Source of the DNA: Candidatus Brocadiaceae bacterium
GTDB taxonomy: Bacteria > Planctomycetota > Brocadiia > Brocadiales > Bathyanammoxibiaceae
Direction of reading: 5' to 3'
NCBI GenBank assembly: GCA_030018855.1
Contig: JASEHG010000003.1
Location: forward strand, 1 to 32,653
DNA length: 32,653 nucleotides
The notes beneath the pieces are model-generated. The model was not told the DNA's origin, made no database searches, and was given only the letters and a program-made list of their open reading frames with translations. A program made the position numbers and the translations under genes. Positions within the stretch are counted from its first letter, which is position 1, and each line of letters opens with the position of its first letter. This document shows positions 7,338-14,391 of the stretch, piece after piece.

Positions 7338-8780
7338 ATGAACCTCACCAATAAAGTCGTAATCATTGGCCTGGATGCCGCCCCTCCTGAACTGGTCTTT
7401 GACCGCTGGCTGGATGAACTGCCCACCATTAAATGGCTCACAGGACACGGGTTATATGGGGAGCTGGAGAGTACCATCCCCTCCATCACCTGCCCCGCCT
7501 GGGCCTCCATGACTACTGGGAAAGACCCTGGACGGCTGGGCATCTACGGCTTCAGGAACCGTACCAGATACGATTACAGTGAGATGGCCTTTGTGGACTC
7601 TAGCTGGGTAAGGGAAGAGACCTTGTGGGATATACTCTCCAGATACGGCCTCAGGTCCATCCTGGTAGGCATACCCCCGAGCTATCCCCCCAAGGCCATT
7701 AACGGCAGGATGGTAAGCTGTTTTATGGCCGGGGACTCACCAGACTATACCTACCCGAGGGAATTCCGTACCGAAGTAGAAGCGCTGACGGGGGGCTACA
7801 TACCAGACGTAAAGGACTTCCGCTCCGGAGACAAAGGCCCTATCCTCAAGACCGTCTACGAGATGACCCAGAGGAGATTTCGCCTGGCAAAGGCCCTCCT
7901 GCAGAGACAGGATTGGGAGCTCTTTATGATGGTGGAGATGGGTACGGATAGGCTCCAGCATGCCTTCTGGAGATACCTTGATGAGGCCCATCCCTCTTAT
8001 TGCCCCGGTACTGAATACGGAGACGCAATACTGGACTATTACAAATATCTTGACAGGGAATTGGGCGAAATCTTGACCCTGATAGAAGGGCGTGCCACCC
8101 TGCTGGTCGTCTCCGACCACGGGGCAAAGAGGATGGAGGGCGGGATATGCGTCAACGAGTGGCTCCTGGCCAACGGTTACCTCAGGCTACTGGAATACCC
8201 GCAGGAGATTACCTCCTTTCAACACCTAAAAGTAGACTGGAGACGTACAGTAGCCTGGGCCCACAGCGGCTACTACGGCAGGGTATTCCTCAACGTAAGA
8301 GGGCGTGAGCCTATGGGCTTACTCCCCCCGCAGGATTACGAAAGGATAAGAAGGGAGCTTGCCCAGGGGCTTGAGGACATCAGAAATGAATGCGGACAAA
8401 GGATAAACACTAGGGCCTTTAGGCCGGAGGATATTTACCCGGAGTGCCGGGGGATTGCGCCCGACCTGCTCGTCTATTTCGGCGACCAATACTATAGGAG
8501 CATAGGCAGTGTGGGCCACAAAAAATTTTGGACCAGGGAGAACGACAACGGTTCCGATGACGCAAACCACTCGCAATATGGTATCTTTGTCTTGTATAAT
8601 GAGGGTTTAATGGATTCCCCCGTAGGGGCACGGCGTGCCGTGCCCTTGAGGAGGAGGCCAGCCATGAACCGTTCTGGTTCAGGGCCAGCCCATATCCTTG
8701 ACGTGGCACCAACGGTGTTAGGATGCATGGGGCTGGAGGTGCCCCTGGATATGAAGGGGAACGCCATAAATCGCAGGTAG
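7338..8780 (+). CDS. Alkaline-phosphatase-superfamily phosphodiesterase/nucleotide pyrophosphatase
   Basis: A 480-residue protein of the type I phosphodiesterase family, which hydrolyses phosphodiester or phosphoanhydride bonds with two metal ions. Visible motifs are the metal-binding Asp in VVIIGLDAAPPE (D13), the nucleophile region SITCPAWASMTTGKDPGRL with Thr51 as likely nucleophile, and the late metal site VVSDHGAKRMEGG. The C-terminal block includes HSQYGIFVLYNEG and HILDVAPTVLGCMGL. No signal peptide is seen, so a cytoplasmic role is likely. The start is ATG at 7338 (an in-frame TTG at 7326 is less likely). Residues 429-437 (VGARRAVPL) are encoded by a palindromic repeat. APS kinase follows after 36 bases, but a functional link is not shown. 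Confidence 0.85.
   Translation: MNLTNKVVIIGLDAAPPELVFDRWLDELPTIKWLTGHGLYGELESTIPSITCPAWASMTTGKDPGRLGIYGFRNRTRYDYSEMAFVDSSWVREETLWDILSRYGLRSILVGIPPSYPPKAINGRMVSCFMAGDSPDYTYPREFRTEVEALTGGYIPDVKDFRSGDKGPILKTVYEMTQRRFRLAKALLQRQDWELFMMVEMGTDRLQHAFWRYLDEAHPSYCPGTEYGDAILDYYKYLDRELGEILTLIEGRATLLVVSDHGAKRMEGGICVNEWLLANGYLRLLEYPQEITSFQHLKVDWRRTVAWAHSGYYGRVFLNVRGREPMGLLPPQDYERIRRELAQGLEDIRNECGQRINTRAFRPEDIYPECRGIAPDLLVYFGDQYYRSIGSVGHKKFWTRENDNGSDDANHSQYGIFVLYNEGLMDSPVGARRAVPLRRRPAMNRSGSGPAHILDVAPTVLGCMGLEVPLDMKGNAINRR
8622..8647. repeat. In-frame palindromic element in the phosphodiesterase gene
   Basis: GTAGGGGCACGGC followed by GTGCCGTGCCCTT forms a near-perfect palindrome of the GTAGGGGCA family. 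It is read in frame as VGARRAVPL in a loop after YNEGLMDSP. Confidence 0.75.
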
Positions 8781-8816
8781 TGATTTAATAAATTTCACCA
8801 AGGAGGTAGACTCGGC

Positions 8817-9401
8817 GTGGAAAAAGTTGAAAATCCGCCATATTATGGGCGGGGTGTAACAATCTGGTTTACAGGGTTACCAAGCTCAGGGAAGACTACC
8901 ATCGCCCACAAGTTGGAGGGAATCCTGAGAGACAGGGGCTGTAAGGTAGAAGTCTTTGACGGAGACGTCATCAGGAAGCACCTCTGCTCAGAGCTGGGCT
9001 TTTCTAAACAGGATAGAGACACGAACATCAAGCGGATTGCCTACGTGTGTAAGCTCATGAGCAGGAATGGTGTGGTGGCCATTGCGGCGGCCATCTCCCC
9101 CTACAGGGAAATCAGGGATTATGCCCGTAAGGAGATAGGGGACTTCCTGGAGGTATACGTAAAGTGTCCCATTGACGTGTGCACAAAGCGAGACGTTAAA
9201 GGACTCTACAAGAAGGCCCTCAACGGGGAGATAAAGGGCTTTACCGGCGTGGACGACCCCTACGAGGAACCTCTCCACCCAGAACTCATCCTGGAAACCC
9301 ACAATGAATCCGTAGAGGACTCCACAAATAAGGTCGTCCAACTCCTGGAGGATAAAGGATACCTCCAGCCAGCCAGGAAGGGCCACCGTTCCTCTCTGTA
9401 G
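8817..9401 (+). CDS. cysC: Adenylylsulfate (APS) kinase
   Basis: Phosphorylates APS with ATP to give PAPS, the activated sulfate used for assimilation or for sulfating sugars and other metabolites. The 194-residue protein has the P-loop GLPSSGKTT (residues 20-28), the family signature FDGDVIRKHLCSELGFSKQDR with TNIKR, the ISPYREIRD segment and GFTGVDDPYEEPLHPEL. This is a complete single-domain enzyme. The start is GTG at 8817, supported by AAGGAGGT about 9 bases upstream. No ATP sulfurylase or PAPS reductase is in the window, so the APS source lies elsewhere. The TAG stop is the first codon of a composite palindromic repeat. Confidence 0.95.
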   Translation: MEKVENPPYYGRGVTIWFTGLPSSGKTTIAHKLEGILRDRGCKVEVFDGDVIRKHLCSELGFSKQDRDTNIKRIAYVCKLMSRNGVVAIAAAISPYREIRDYARKEIGDFLEVYVKCPIDVCTKRDVKGLYKKALNGEIKGFTGVDDPYEEPLHPELILETHNESVEDSTNKVVQLLEDKGYLQPARKGHRSSL

Positions 9402-9457
9402 GGACAAACCTATGTGTTTGCCCAAAATAATGGGGCAGGTGCAAGACCTGCCCCTAC
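9398..9457. repeat. Composite double-hairpin element between cysC and mqnA
   Basis: First hairpin GTAGGGACAAACC...GTTTGCCC, then AAAATAAT, then a second hairpin GGGGCAGGTGCAAGACCTGCCCC ending TAC (stem GGGGCAGGT/ACCTGCCCC apart from the loop). The same architecture recurs at 11347-11434. It supplies the cysC stop codon and lies 9 bases before the mqnA start. Confidence 0.75.
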
Positions 9458-9466
9458 AATAAAACC

Positions 9467-10342
9467 ATGAAGAAGAGCCTGAGAGTCGGGGCAGTGCCCT
9501 ACCTAAATACAAAACCCTTAACTGCGGGGATAGAGGGCGGTAGAGGGGTAGAATTACGCCTTGCCGTGCCCTCCCAACTGCCCGGCCTCCTGGAACGAGG
9601 GGAATTAGACGTGGCCCTCATACCCTCCATAGAATACCTGCGCGGCCGCCCCTTTTTTGTCGTACCAGACACGTCTATTGCCTCCAGGGGGGCAGTGGAA
9701 AGCGTGTTACTCTTCCTGCGCGTCCCCAGGGTAAGGGACATCAAGCGGGTTGCCCTGGATGAATCCTCCCTGACCTCCGCCGCACTGGTCAGGGTAATCC
9801 TCCAGGAGAGGTACGGCCTCGGATTGTCCAGTGTAGAGTATGTCCCCTGGCCCCGTAATCAGGATTTAAATGATACCCAGGCCGATGCAGTACTGGTCAT
9901 TGGGGATAACGCCATGAAGATGGCCAGTAGGGGCACGTTGCAACGTGCCCCTACCACGGGCGTCTACTCTACCCTTGACCTGGGGGCAGAGTGGAAGGCC
10001 CTTACGGGACTCCCCTTCGTCTACGCCCTGTGGGTCACCTCTAAAAAAGGACTGGTAGACAGTACCAGGAGGCTACTCAATGAGGCAAAGAGGAAGGGCC
10101 TGGCGGCCCTCCCCGAGATTGCCCGGAGAGAGGCAAAGAGGCTGGGGCTGGAGCCAGGGTTCTGCCTGAGATACCTCTCTGAGAACATCTGCTATGAACT
10201 GGGGGAAGCGGAGGTCGCAGGGTTGCGGCAGTTCTATCGCTACGCCCTGTCCATGGGCCTGGCCTCGGAAGGAGTTAATCTTGACTTCGGAAATAAGACA
10301 CATATTAGAGAAGGCACTCTCCAGGGAACGGATAGTACCTGA
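9467..10342 (+). CDS. mqnA: Chorismate dehydratase (futalosine menaquinone pathway)
   Basis: Converts chorismate to 3-enolpyruvyl-benzoate, the first committed step of the futalosine route to menaquinone. The 291-residue protein has a periplasmic-binding-protein-like fold. Visible features are RVGAVPYLNTKPLTAGIE at the N terminus, GELDVALIPSIEYLRG, the VALDESSLTSAALVRVIL block, DAVLVIGDNAMKM and YALWVTSKKG. Residues about 154-163 (SRGTLQRAPT) are encoded by a 28-bp palindrome and interrupt the segment between DNAMKM and the DLGAEWKALTGLPFV motif, so they look like an in-frame insertion. The ATG start is clear. The 3' end overlaps mqnC by 62 bases, giving tight coupling of the two pathway genes; MqnB and MqnD are not in the window. 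Confidence 0.93.
   Translation: MKKSLRVGAVPYLNTKPLTAGIEGGRGVELRLAVPSQLPGLLERGELDVALIPSIEYLRGRPFFVVPDTSIASRGAVESVLLFLRVPRVRDIKRVALDESSLTSAALVRVILQERYGLGLSSVEYVPWPRNQDLNDTQADAVLVIGDNAMKMASRGTLQRAPTTGVYSTLDLGAEWKALTGLPFVYALWVTSKKGLVDSTRRLLNEAKRKGLAALPEIARREAKRLGLEPGFCLRYLSENICYELGEAEVAGLRQFYRYALSMGLASEGVNLDFGNKTHIREGTLQGTDST
9927..9954. repeat. Perfect 28-bp palindrome inside mqnA
   Basis: GTAGGGGCACGTTG followed by its exact reverse complement. It is read in frame inside mqnA. A 26-bp copy with the same core lies inside lnt at 15824-15849. Confidence 0.9.
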
Positions 10343-11387
10343 GGAGGGCCTGGCCCTCCTCTCCTCCAAGGACCTCCTTGCCCTGGGGAGGACTGCGGAG
10401 GAGGTGTGCAGAAGGCTCCACCCTGAACCTTATCGTACCTATGCCATAGACAGGAACGTCAACTACACCAATATCTGCGTGGCCAGGTGCCGTTTCTGTG
10501 CCTTTTCTAGAGACCTGGATGAGGAGGATGCCTACACAATCAGCGAAGGAGACCTCTTCCAGAAGATAAAAGAGACCGTTGAACAGGGGGGCACCCAGAT
10601 ACTTATGCAAGGGGGTCTCCATCCACATCTGAGGCTAGACTTCTACGAGGGGCTCCTCCGCTCCATAAAAGAGAGGTTCTCCATACATATCCACTCCTTT
10701 TCCCCTCCGGAGATAATCCATTTCTCCAGGCTGGAGGGGCTAACGGTAAGGGAGGTAATCCTGCGGCTGAAGGAGGCGGGGCTGGACTCCATCCCTGGTG
10801 GCGGGGCGGAGATACTTGTGGACCGCTGTCGGGGGGCAGTAAGTCCCAGGAAATATACGGCGGGAGAATGGTTGACCGTCATGCGGGAGGCCCACGGGCT
10901 GGGCATGAAGACCTCTGCCACCATGATGTTCGGTCACGTGGAGACCCTGGAGGAGAGGATAGTCCACATGGACAGGCTCCGCCAGCTACAGGACGAGACG
11001 GGCGGCTTTACGGCCTTCATACCCTGGCCCTTTCAACCCATGCACACCCAGTTAGAGAAGCTCCCGCCCGTCGGGGCATTTGAGTACCTGAAGACCCTGG
11101 CCGTCTCCAGGCTCTATCTGGACAATATCCCGAACGTCCAATCCTCGTGGGTAACACAGGGGGCAAAGATAGGGCAACTGGCCCTAAGGTTCGGGGCCAA
11201 TGACATGGGCAGTACCATGCTGGAGGAGAACGTAGTGCGGGCCGCAGGGGTAAGCTTCCGCATGAGCAGGGAAGAGATAATACGCCTCATAGAAGACCTC
11301 GGCTACCAGGCCCGCCAGAGGGATTTCTACTACCAATTAGTAGATGGTAGGGGCAATCCGCCTGAGGCGGACAGTTGCCCAAAATAA
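10281..11387 (+). CDS. mqnC: Cyclic dehypoxanthinyl futalosine synthase (radical SAM)
   Basis: Radical-SAM enzyme that cyclises dehypoxanthinyl futalosine in menaquinone synthesis. The [4Fe-4S]/SAM motif is CVARCRFC (C66, C70, C73), preceded by the family signature YAIDRNVNYTNICVARC. Further motifs are GGTQILMQGGLHPHL, IHSFSPPEI, AGLDSIPGGGAEIL and TSATMMFGHVET. I place the start at the TTG at 10281 because AAGGAG lies 6 bases upstream and the resulting 368-residue protein fits the family. A longer reading from 10194 adds a non-homologous leader overlapping mqnA. The last residues (GRGNPPEADSCPK) are encoded by a palindromic repeat that also provides the stop codon. Confidence 0.95.
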   Translation: MTSEIRHILEKALSRERIVPEEGLALLSSKDLLALGRTAEEVCRRLHPEPYRTYAIDRNVNYTNICVARCRFCAFSRDLDEEDAYTISEGDLFQKIKETVEQGGTQILMQGGLHPHLRLDFYEGLLRSIKERFSIHIHSFSPPEIIHFSRLEGLTVREVILRLKEAGLDSIPGGGAEILVDRCRGAVSPRKYTAGEWLTVMREAHGLGMKTSATMMFGHVETLEERIVHMDRLRQLQDETGGFTAFIPWPFQPMHTQLEKLPPVGAFEYLKTLAVSRLYLDNIPNVQSSWVTQGAKIGQLALRFGANDMGSTMLEENVVRAAGVSFRMSREEIIRLIEDLGYQARQRDFYYQLVDGRGNPPEADSCPK

Positions 11388-11434
11388 TCAGGTATGTCAA
11401 GACCCCATAGGGCAGGTGCAAGACCTGCCCCTAC
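11347..11434. repeat. Composite double-hairpin element between convergent mqnC and ScdA_N genes
   Basis: First arm pair GTAGGGGCAA...TTGCCC enclosing TCCGCCTGAGGCGGA (11357-11371), then AAAATAAT, a short spacer, and a GGGCAGGTGCAAGACCTGCCC hairpin ending CTAC. It contains the mqnC TAA, and its last base starts the opposite-strand TAG of the neighbouring gene. It may serve as a bidirectional terminator. Confidence 0.75.
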
Positions 11435-11628
11435 TACCCTGCCACGCACGCATTGAGGGCCTTTAGCAAGGACTCCACGTCTACCCCGTCATTTTTAGCG
11501 GTCTTCTCTATAGAAAATCCCCCTCCACAACAGCTATCCACCTTGAAATCCTTAAAGACCTTCATGGTCCTGGGGAACTTGCGGATAACCTCGTTTATTA
11601 TCATGTCCTTGGTAATAAGTCTGCTCAA
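11434..11628 (-). CDS. Small ScdA_N (DUF542) domain protein
   Basis: A 64-residue stand-alone ScdA_N domain: ITKDMIINEVIRKFPRTMKV, then FKDFKVDSCCGGGFSIEKTA and LLKALN. The CCGG motif and the spacing match the N-terminal domain of RIC/ScdA iron-sulfur repair proteins. There it precedes a di-iron hemerythrin-like domain, which is absent here. Stand-alone versions occur in anaerobes; a role in redox or Fe-S chemistry is inferred only. The start is TTG at 11628, chosen because GGAGGT lies 7 bases upstream. The gene is convergent with mqnC, and a composite palindrome provides its stop. Confidence 0.85.
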   Translation of the reverse strand: MSRLITKDMIINEVIRKFPRTMKVFKDFKVDSCCGGGFSIEKTAKNDGVDVESLLKALNACVAG

Positions 11629-11757
11629 GATTTAACCTCCTCCCAGGTGGCACCCGCCTGATAAAATACCTGGAAGGATTTTAAACAATTTCCTACCCCA
11701 ACTCAAGCCCCCTTCTGAGTAGAGGCGGCCCCGGGACGCTTCTACAAATTTTAATCC

Positions 11758-11786
11758 TTGCAAGAAGACCTGAAGGATACTATAAT
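11758..11786 (+). promoter_or_regulatory. Putative sigma-70 promoter for the radical-SAM gene at 11833
   Basis: TTGCAA (11758-11763), a 17-base spacer and TATAAT (11781-11786). Transcription would begin near 11793. The leader then contains a GGGCA/TGCCC hairpin (11799-11813) before the ATG at 11833. Confidence 0.6.
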
Positions 11787-11832
11787 TTTCCAGAGCAAGG
11801 GCATGGCGTGCCCCTGGAAACTGTAAAGAAAC

Positions 11833-13275
11833 ATGAAAAAACTAGTCCTGATAAATCCCCATCCTGAAGTACATTACGGCGAGGAAAACGTTACCACCCT
11901 GGTACAGATGCCCCTCAACCTGGGCTACCTGGCGGCACTCACCCCCAGGGATAAATGGACGGTAGACATCATAGACGAGACTATTGAGCTGGCAGTAGAT
12001 TACAGGAGCGGCGAGCTGCGTTTCGCCGGGGCTGACCTGGTGGGTGTCTCTGCCGTGAGCTATCAGTCCCCCAGGGCGTATGATATTGCCAGGGCCTGCA
12101 AGAAACACAATATACCCGTGGTCATAGGCGGCCCCCATGCCTCCACTATCCCTGATGAAGCGGTCCGTTATGCGGATGCCGCCGTGGTAGGGGAGGCTGA
12201 GGGCATCTGGGGAGACCTGCTAAGAGACCTGGAAGACGGACGACTGAAGAAACAATACTTCGGCGGCCTTACCCCACTGGAGAGATACAGGGATTTATAC
12301 CCCGACAGGGAACTGCTGAAGAAGAAATATAACTATAAGTATTCCTCCATTATCACCACTCGCGGCTGTCCCAACCGATGCGACTTCTGCGCCGTACCCC
12401 TCTTCCAGGGAAAGAAGTACCGCGAACGCCCCGTGGAGGACGTACTCAAGGAGATGGCCTCCACAAGCTACAAAGGGCTGATGTTTGCCGAGGACAACTT
12501 CTACGGTCACAGTAAAAAAGCCAACGAGCGGGCAAGGGCCCTCTTTAAGGGCATGACGGAGCAGAACATCATAAAGGACTGGTTCGGCTTTACCGCCCTC
12601 AACACGGCCTTTGACGAGGAGACCCTGAAGTATATGGCCTCCAGCGGGTGCCTGGGCATCCTCATCGGGATAGAGTCCCTGGACGAGGAGGTCCTTAAGG
12701 GTATAAATAAACACATCAACCTCAGGATTGGCGTAGAGAATTACAGAAAGGGCATTGAGAACCTCCACCGCCACGGGATCGTCTGCTGGGGCTCGGTAAT
12801 CTTTGGGGCCGACGGCGACACCAAAGACAACTTCAAGAGGATGACAGATTTTACCCTTGAGGCGGGCATGGACATCCTGACCTTCGGCGTCTACACCCCC
12901 ATGCCCATGACCAGCAGCTTCCAGAGGCTCATGCAAGAGGGGCGCATCTTCCGCAACCGTTTCCCAAAAGACTGGTACTACTACAACTCCAACCACCTGG
13001 TCTTCACCCCCAGGGACATGACCATTGATGACCTCATTGAGGGGCTGGAGTACGTTTACGAAAACCTCTACTCCAGGGAGGCCTTAAAGGCCCGTTTTGA
13101 CCGTACCCTGAAAGAGACCAACAACTCCAAGAACGCCATGTTCGCCTACCGTATAAACATTGACTGGAGGGTGGTCTTCAAATCAGTGATAGACGACCTG
13201 AAGGCCCTGTACGATTCGGGGACGTATCCCGGGGCGAAGGGGCATCAGGTGGCTGGGGTGGGGAACAGGGTTTAA
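11833..13275 (+). CDS. B12-binding-domain radical SAM protein
   Basis: A 480-residue protein. The N-terminal part is a cobalamin-binding Rossmann domain (KLVLINPHPEV, LNLGYLAALTP, GADLVGVSAVSYQSP, IPVVIGGPHAS, AAVVGEAEG). The radical-SAM barrel follows, with CPNRCDFC supplying the [4Fe-4S] ligands C179, C183 and C186 after TTRG. Then come RPVEDVLKEM, FAEDNFYG and LIGIESLDEEVLKGINK. This layout is typical of B12-dependent methylases and of hopanoid-associated HpnJ-like enzymes, but the substrate cannot be deduced. The canonical DxHxxG cobalamin motif is not seen, so B12 may be bound base-on or not at all. The gene has its own promoter and seems to be a single transcription unit. Confidence 0.85.
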   Translation: MKKLVLINPHPEVHYGEENVTTLVQMPLNLGYLAALTPRDKWTVDIIDETIELAVDYRSGELRFAGADLVGVSAVSYQSPRAYDIARACKKHNIPVVIGGPHASTIPDEAVRYADAAVVGEAEGIWGDLLRDLEDGRLKKQYFGGLTPLERYRDLYPDRELLKKKYNYKYSSIITTRGCPNRCDFCAVPLFQGKKYRERPVEDVLKEMASTSYKGLMFAEDNFYGHSKKANERARALFKGMTEQNIIKDWFGFTALNTAFDEETLKYMASSGCLGILIGIESLDEEVLKGINKHINLRIGVENYRKGIENLHRHGIVCWGSVIFGADGDTKDNFKRMTDFTLEAGMDILTFGVYTPMPMTSSFQRLMQEGRIFRNRFPKDWYYYNSNHLVFTPRDMTIDDLIEGLEYVYENLYSREALKARFDRTLKETNNSKNAMFAYRINIDWRVVFKSVIDDLKALYDSGTYPGAKGHQVAGVGNRV

Positions 13276-13292
13276 AGGGGTAGCCACAGGTC

Positions 13293-13331
13293 ACGCCTGA
13301 GGCAGATTCGTCCGCCTGAGGCAGAGCGAAC
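13293..13331. repeat. Tandem CGCCTGAGGCAG-type repeat
   Basis: Two adjacent copies of a CGCCTGAGGCAGA unit. The second, TCCGCCTGAGGCAGAGCG, is nearly the same as the P3 element of rnpB. It fills most of the gap upstream of the nucleotidyltransferase gene. Confidence 0.6.
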
Positions 13332-13374
13332 TTTAGCCTGCGTTATACTACTCCTCCCTAATCTAACCTCCCTT

Positions 13375-13941
13375 ATGATAGAAGAACTGGAAGTGCTGAA
13401 GGTGGTGGCCCGCAGACTAAAATCTGTTGATATTCCCTACATGGTCACAGGCTCCATAGCACTCAACTTCTATTCAGTCCCCCGAATGACCAGGGACATA
13501 GACCTGGTTATAGAACTCTCCCCTCCAGCGTTAGACAAGTTCTGCAGGCTCTTTTCAAAGGATTTCTATTTAAGCAGGGAGGCGGTAGAAGAGGCCGTAA
13601 GAAGGCCGGGGGTTTTTAATCTTATCCATAATAAATCCATTGTCAAAGTTGACTTTATAGTGCGGAAGGAGGACGAATATCACAAAGAGGAGTTTCAACG
13701 CAAAAGGCTTGTGACCGTAGAAGGGACACCCATCTCCCTGGTCTCCCCCGAAGACCTGATACTTTCAAAGCTCCTGTGGGCCAGAGACACAGACTCCGAA
13801 ATTCAATTGAAGGACGTGCAGAACCTACTCTCTAGCCTGGAAGGTCTGGATAAGCCCTATCTGCAGAGGCGGTCCCTCTCCCTGGGCCTAGAGGAACTAT
13901 ACAGGAAAAGCTTAAAAACTCGTCCTGGGCGTAACAAATAA
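13375..13941 (+). CDS. MNT-fold nucleotidyltransferase (AbiEii / DUF6036-like)
   Basis: A 188-residue minimal nucleotidyltransferase. Catalytic features are YMVTGSIALNFYS (G26-S27) followed by RDIDLVIEL (D41 and D43) and a third acidic residue in VKVDFIV (D93). The family transfers a nucleotide to a protein, RNA or small molecule, and several members are toxins of toxin-antitoxin or abortive-infection systems (AbiEii, MenT, MNT). The next gene starts 1 base after the stop and encodes a small helical protein, the usual layout of such pairs. The ATG start is at 13375. Whether this one is a toxin or a housekeeping enzyme cannot be told from the sequence. Confidence 0.75.
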   Translation: MIEELEVLKVVARRLKSVDIPYMVTGSIALNFYSVPRMTRDIDLVIELSPPALDKFCRLFSKDFYLSREAVEEAVRRPGVFNLIHNKSIVKVDFIVRKEDEYHKEEFQRKRLVTVEGTPISLVSPEDLILSKLLWARDTDSEIQLKDVQNLLSSLEGLDKPYLQRRSLSLGLEELYRKSLKTRPGRNK

Positions 13942-13942
13942 G

Positions 13943-14191
13943 ATGAGAGACACTACTCCCGAAATAGCCGAATTATTCCACCGCAGGCTTACGGCCCTTT
14001 CAGGTGAAGAACGCCTGAAGATGGGTTGCAGTATGCACGAGACCGCCCGACGGCTGGTCTTGACCTCACTGAAGACCCAGAACCCCCTGGCAAGCCAGAC
14101 TGAACTGCGTCAGGCCCTGTTCCTCCGTTTCTACGGAAAAGACTTTGAACCTGAGACCATAGAGAAAATCCTCCGGGTCCTGGGTACATAA
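13943..14191 (+). CDS. Small helical partner of the nucleotidyltransferase
   Basis: An 82-residue, all-helical protein. The conserved-looking core is KMGCSMHETARRLVLTSL followed by SQTELRQALFLRFYGKDF. I have the impression of seeing such small proteins beside AbiEii/DUF6036 nucleotidyltransferases, where they are presumed partners or antitoxins. It starts 1 base after the preceding stop, so the two are almost certainly translationally coupled. No DNA-binding motif is evident. Function is inferred from pairing only. Confidence 0.65.
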   Translation: MRDTTPEIAELFHRRLTALSGEERLKMGCSMHETARRLVLTSLKTQNPLASQTELRQALFLRFYGKDFEPETIEKILRVLGT

Positions 14192-14208
14192 TGTAGAGGC
14201 AGGTCTCG

Positions 14209-14223
14209 TCCGCCTCAGGCGGA
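14209..14223. repeat. TCCGCCTCAGGCGGA palindrome
   Basis: A perfect 15-nt palindrome downstream of the nucleotidyltransferase pair, the same as those at 6089-6103 and near 28055. Together with 13293-13331 it brackets the pair. Confidence 0.8.
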
Positions 14224-14391
14224 TTACCCATCTCTATAGCAAATACAAAAATAACCCTTGATGTGGGTCAGGATTTGGGATACAGTGAGGATCATGAAAA
14301 TACATCCGTTGTGGTGCCCTGCATCCCTAACGAGACCCGAGGAAGACTTGCCCTCCCCCGCCTGAGGCTGAGAAGAAAAGGAAGTAACGAA

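Noticed and set aside
10194..10280. Longer N terminus for MqnC
   Set aside because: The extra 29 residues overlap mqnA and show no family similarity; the TTG at 10281 has a good ribosome binding site.
12295..12996. 233-codon minus-strand frame opposite the radical-SAM gene
   Set aside because: Fully inside a gene with a conserved CxxxCxxC motif; no domain and no ribosome binding site in the antisense frame.
14263..14391. Longer N terminus for MoeA
   Set aside because: The extra 43 residues are unlike MoeA and include a partial CCGCCTGAGGC repeat; ATG 14392 has a ribosome binding site and the expected length.
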